Positions 7,616-10,733 of a stretch of 10,733 nucleotides of DNA are shown piece by piece. The stretch spans positions 1-10,733 of the forward strand of contig JANYCO010000570.1 of assembly GCA_025360235.1 (NCBI GenBank), in the 5' to 3' direction. Source of the stretch: Cytophagales bacterium. GTDB taxonomy: Bacteria > Bacteroidota > Bacteroidia > Cytophagales > Cytophagaceae. The notes under the pieces are model-generated. The model did no database searches. It was not told where the DNA came from and was given only the letters and a program-made list of their open reading frames with translations. The stretch's first letter is position 1, and the number at the start of each line of letters is the position of its first letter. The position numbers and the translations under genes are program-made.

Positions 7616-10600
7616 ATGCGTTATCTCTATTTGACATATCTGATTTTCTTTTTCGCTATTGTTCAGAGTAACGGACAAATAATAAATCTTGGTGAGGATT
7701 ATGAAAAAGCACATGCCAAATATGAAGCTGGTGATTATGCCGGGACGGTAACCGATCTCGAAAAGTTAATTCCAGCGGTAGAAAAAATATATAAGGATAC
7801 TGCAGAATTTTATGAGATGAATAATATGATCGGGCTTTCGCTTATTGAGTTAAAAAAATTCTCAAAAGCGGAAGTCTATTTAAATAAATCGATTGACTTT
7901 TATTCAAAACCTCCTGCTGATTACAACCATTCTAATAATTTCATTGCTCAGACGAGCATGGCACAGGTGTATTATGGTCTGAATAATTTTGCAAAGGCGG
8001 AAGTCTATTTTACAAATTCACTTCGCATTGAACGACAAACCAATGGAGAGAAAACAGCCGATTATATTATGCTCATGGACAATCTGGCCAACACTTGTAT
8101 AAATCAATATAAGTTCAAAGCAGTGGATTCTATTTATCAAAAAAATATTCCAGCTAAGAAAGATCTTTACGGAGAAAATAGTATTGAGTACGCCAATGCT
8201 CTCAAAGCAATGGCTGACCTACAAAAAGGAAATGGCAAAAATAAAGATGCGGAAATTAATTATATAACTGCTAAGGAAATTATTAAAAAAACAAATGGCA
8301 CAAAACACAAAGACTATTTAAGTATATTAAATAGTCTTGCCTCGATGTATAAGCACAGACAAAAATTTGCTGAAGCGGAAGTCTATTATAATGAAATGGC
8401 AGATATATACCATGAAAACAAAGGTACCCGCTCAGAGGAATATGCTTCATGTATTAACAATCTTGCTTTGATTTATAAGTTGCAGAATAAATTTGATAAA
8501 GCAGAACGTCTTTTAGAGAAAACTTTAAAATCTTATAAAAGTGCTGTAGGTGAAAAGAACATTCTTTATATAAATACATTAGTTGCTCTGGCTGATCTTT
8601 ATCGTAGCACAGGTCAATACAATAAGGCTGAAACAAATTATACAGAAAGTAAAAAACTTATTTTTGAGACTATTGGTGAAAAAAATCTTGATTATGCCGA
8701 TCTGCTTAACAATATGGCGCTACTCTATGATGAAACGGGCCGATACGAACTGGCGGAAACGAATTTAAAGTTAGCACTCACCATTACAAAAGATATTCTA
8801 AACGATAAACATCCACTCTATGCTACAACATTAAACAATCTGGCATTGTTGTACAAAAACATGGGGCATTACGAACAAGCTGAACCTATGTACATTCAGG
8901 CGATGAACATTCGGAAGGAATCCTTAGGTGAAAAACATCCTGAATATGGGGCTTCGTTAAACAACCTTGCGGAATTTTATGAGAGTGTTAACAGAACTAA
9001 GGAAGCTGTTCCTTTATACTTACAATCTGCAGAGATTATCAAGGCGGTATATGGTGAGCAACATCATGAATATGCCCTCTGCCTAAACAATCTTGCCAAT
9101 CTCTATGAAGAAACAGGTGAATACGACAAAGCAGAACAGATTTACAAACAATCGCTTTCAATTCTTAAAAATGTACTAGGTGAAACCCATTCTGAATACG
9201 CCTCTACCTTAAATAACCTTGCATTCCTTTACCTTGAAACGAGGAAATACAAAGAAGCAGAAGGCTTATTTGTGAAAGATCTTGATATAATAAAGAACAG
9301 TATTGGAGCCAATCATCCCAACTACGCCCGAGCACTCAGTAATCTGGGTGACCTATACGAACACATGGGACGATACCCTGAAGCAGAGAAGAGTTATCTT
9401 GAAGCGGTTCGTATCCGTAAAGAGAAACTAGGAGAACACCATCCCGATTATACTTATACTATTGCCAATCTTGCAAGAGTATATACTGCTATGGGAAAAT
9501 ATGATGAGGCAACCAAATACTGGCAACTCACCATTTCCAATTACAAAGAGGAGATTAAGAAGTATTTCCCTTCTATGAGTGAAAGAGAGAAGGAAGAATT
9601 CTATAAAAAATTCAGCGATCGTTTCGAACAATTTAATTCTTTTGCTGCTGCACGTTATCCCATTGACCCTAGTGTACTTTCTGAAATGTACAATACGCAG
9701 CTTGCAACTAAAGCTATATTATTTAACTCTTCCAATAAAGTAAGACAGAGAATTCTTGGCAGTAACGACCCAGCCTTGATAGAATCTTTTAAAAAATGGC
9801 AGTCTGATAAAGAATATTTGGCTCAATTGTATGTGTTACCCAAAAGTGAATTGACTGTTAATATTGATAGCCTTGAAAAAAAGACAAACGAATTAGAGAA
9901 AACCTTATCTCTAAAATCAGAACTTTTCAAAACAGCTACAGACGCACAGACCTATACATGGCAGGATGTACAGAAGGTTTTAAGACCTGGAGAAGCGGCT
10001 GTCGAAATTATTCGTTTCCGCAAATATAAGGCAGATCTTGGAGGTACTTATATTCAGTATAAATTTGAAGGTAAGGAAGAAAAAGATTCAGTTTACTATG
10101 CAGCACTTATTATTACTCCTGAAACAAAAAATAATCCGGATATAATTTTAATGAAAAACGGTACTGATCTGGAGAATAGGTTTATCATTTACTATCGCAA
10201 TACCATTAAATTTAATGTAGCGGACGAATTTTGTTATGCTAATTATTGGAGTAAAATAGCCGTCTATCTCGGTACTTCTAAAAAAGTATATTTTTCTCCT
10301 GATGGAATTTACAATAACATAAATCTTTTAAGTGTATTTAACCCTGCTACCAAACGGTATATTCTGGATGAAATGGATATACAAACAGTAACCAATACAA
10401 AAGACTTACTTACTGTTAAGCCAATAGCTTCTGCGTCAAAAAAAGTAGTATTGATGGGAGATCCTGATTTCGGATCCCTTAATGGAACATCAAATTTCAG
10501 ATCTGGCCAACTCAAACGTTTACCTGGTTCTGGTGTTGAGGTACAAAAAATTGACAATGTATTAAAAACGAACAACTGGGCCAGCACGCTTTATACAGGC

Positions 10601-10733
10601 ACTCTTTCCACAGAAGATGCGGTGAAAGCGGTTAGAGATGCGAAGATTTTGCATATTGCTACACATGGATTTTTTGAAAAAGACTCTGAAAAAGATAAGG
10701 ATGATAAAGCATCAAACAAGAGTGATAATCCTT
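7616..10733 (+). CDS. Exported TPR-CHAT protein (caspase-like domain), 3' truncated
   Basis: An uninterrupted frame of 1,039 codons runs off the window. Residues 1-20 (MRYLYLTYLIFFFAIVQ, then SNG before Gln21) are a likely Sec signal peptide. About 13 TPR units of 42 residues occupy roughly 100-655, of the kinesin-light-chain type with LNNLA and GEKHPEYA-like motifs. A linker with SEREKEEF and DRFEQFNSFAA (near 655-675) is typical of TPR-CHAT proteins in this phylum. The CHAT domain starts near 785 (LRPGEAAVEIIRFRKYK), with SPDG at 894-897, MGDPDFG at 947-953, RLPGSG at 968-973 and HIATHGFF at 1013-1020. The putative catalytic His is 1017. The partner Cys (usually in a SACETG-type motif) lies beyond the window. 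After HGFF comes a charged stretch with many Lys and Asp. CHAT proteins are caspase-like peptidases or their relatives; the TPR array likely binds partners. The start ATG is 1 bp after the preceding stop. Confidence 0.93.
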   Translation, partial: MRYLYLTYLIFFFAIVQSNGQIINLGEDYEKAHAKYEAGDYAGTVTDLEKLIPAVEKIYKDTAEFYEMNNMIGLSLIELKKFSKAEVYLNKSIDFYSKPPADYNHSNNFIAQTSMAQVYYGLNNFAKAEVYFTNSLRIERQTNGEKTADYIMLMDNLANTCINQYKFKAVDSIYQKNIPAKKDLYGENSIEYANALKAMADLQKGNGKNKDAEINYITAKEIIKKTNGTKHKDYLSILNSLASMYKHRQKFAEAEVYYNEMADIYHENKGTRSEEYASCINNLALIYKLQNKFDKAERLLEKTLKSYKSAVGEKNILYINTLVALADLYRSTGQYNKAETNYTESKKLIFETIGEKNLDYADLLNNMALLYDETGRYELAETNLKLALTITKDILNDKHPLYATTLNNLALLYKNMGHYEQAEPMYIQAMNIRKESLGEKHPEYGASLNNLAEFYESVNRTKEAVPLYLQSAEIIKAVYGEQHHEYALCLNNLANLYEETGEYDKAEQIYKQSLSILKNVLGETHSEYASTLNNLAFLYLETRKYKEAEGLFVKDLDIIKNSIGANHPNYARALSNLGDLYEHMGRYPEAEKSYLEAVRIRKEKLGEHHPDYTYTIANLARVYTAMGKYDEATKYWQLTISNYKEEIKKYFPSMSEREKEEFYKKFSDRFEQFNSFAAARYPIDPSVLSEMYNTQLATKAILFNSSNKVRQRILGSNDPALIESFKKWQSDKEYLAQLYVLPKSELTVNIDSLEKKTNELEKTLSLKSELFKTATDAQTYTWQDVQKVLRPGEAAVEIIRFRKYKADLGGTYIQYKFEGKEEKDSVYYAALIITPETKNNPDIILMKNGTDLENRFIIYYRNTIKFNVADEFCYANYWSKIAVYLGTSKKVYFSPDGIYNNINLLSVFNPATKRYILDEMDIQTVTNTKDLLTVKPIASASKKVVLMGDPDFGSLNGTSNFRSGQLKRLPGSGVEVQKIDNVLKTNNWASTLYTGTLSTEDAVKAVRDAKILHIATHGFFEKDSEKDKDDKASNKSDNP
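7949..9586 (+). repeat. Thirteen in-register 126-bp TPR-coding units
   Basis: The LNNLA-equivalent codon starts fall at 7949, 8075, 8201, 8327, 8453, 8579, 8705, 8831, 8957, 9083, 9209, 9335 and 9461, each exactly 126 bp (42 codons) after the last, with no insertion or deletion. The units are divergent at DNA level, and those from 8705 to 9461 are closest to the consensus. This is a protein-repeat array inside the TPR-CHAT gene, not a separate genetic element. Confidence 0.9.

Noticed and set aside
8454..9631. Short frames on both strands across the TPR region (8454-8636, 8583-8768, 9428-9631)
   Set aside because: All lie within the continuous TPR-coding frame, whose 126-bp repeat register proves which frame is used.
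10309..10587. Minus-strand frame of 92 codons
   Set aside because: It is antisense to the CHAT domain, where the plus frame shows SPDG, GDPDFG and LPGSG motifs.
7616..10733. A type III-E CRISPR (Craspase) context for the TPR-CHAT gene
   Set aside because: There is no CRISPR array, no gRAMP effector and no cas gene in the window, and this protein has a signal peptide, unlike the cytoplasmic Craspase partner.

Overview
The window looks like chromosomal DNA of a Bacteroidota member, most likely a Cytophagales-type organism. The supporting signs are AT-rich sequence, a secreted protease with a type IX secretion (T9SS) C-terminal sorting domain, several lipoproteins and a small outer-membrane beta-barrel, promoter -7 elements of the form TAnnTTTG, and a TPR-CHAT protein of the type common in this phylum. 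The genus cannot be fixed from sequence alone.

Layout. Bases 1-86 are an inverted copy of bases 181-266 (85 of 86 match), probably a fold-back artefact at a contig edge. Bases 87-1640 (+) are the C-terminal third or so of a bacterial alpha-2-macroglobulin with an intact CFEQ thioester motif. The gene ends at a strong intrinsic terminator (1673-1707). Convergent to it is a minus-strand operon read from 5131 down to 1706: mnmA (tRNA 2-thiouridylase), a lipoprotein of unknown function overlapping it by 4 bp (ATGA), and a T9SS-exported subtilisin-like protease overlapping the lipoprotein gene by 17 bp. A 110-bp divergent region (5132-5241) carries a -7-like element for each direction.

On the plus strand follow a TrpF-like (phosphoribosylanthranilate isomerase fold) protein that lacks the catalytic cysteine (5242-5829), then a tight three-gene cluster: an outer-membrane beta-barrel protein (5871-6887), a lipoprotein (6880-7614), and a very long exported TPR-CHAT protein (7616 to beyond the window end). 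The last three genes overlap by 8 bp or are separated by 1 bp, so they are probably co-transcribed. All three have export signals, so together they look like an envelope-located set in which a TPR scaffold with a caspase-like CHAT domain sits with a barrel and a lipoprotein. That grouping is inference; no function is proven here.

The most noteworthy items are the exported TPR-CHAT gene with its 13-unit, indel-free 126-bp repeat register and its small envelope neighbours, and the catalytically degenerate TrpF homologue. The rest is ordinary for this phylum. No RNA genes, insertion sequences or CRISPR arrays were seen, and no gene-free stretch exceeds about 110 bp apart from the artefactual left end.
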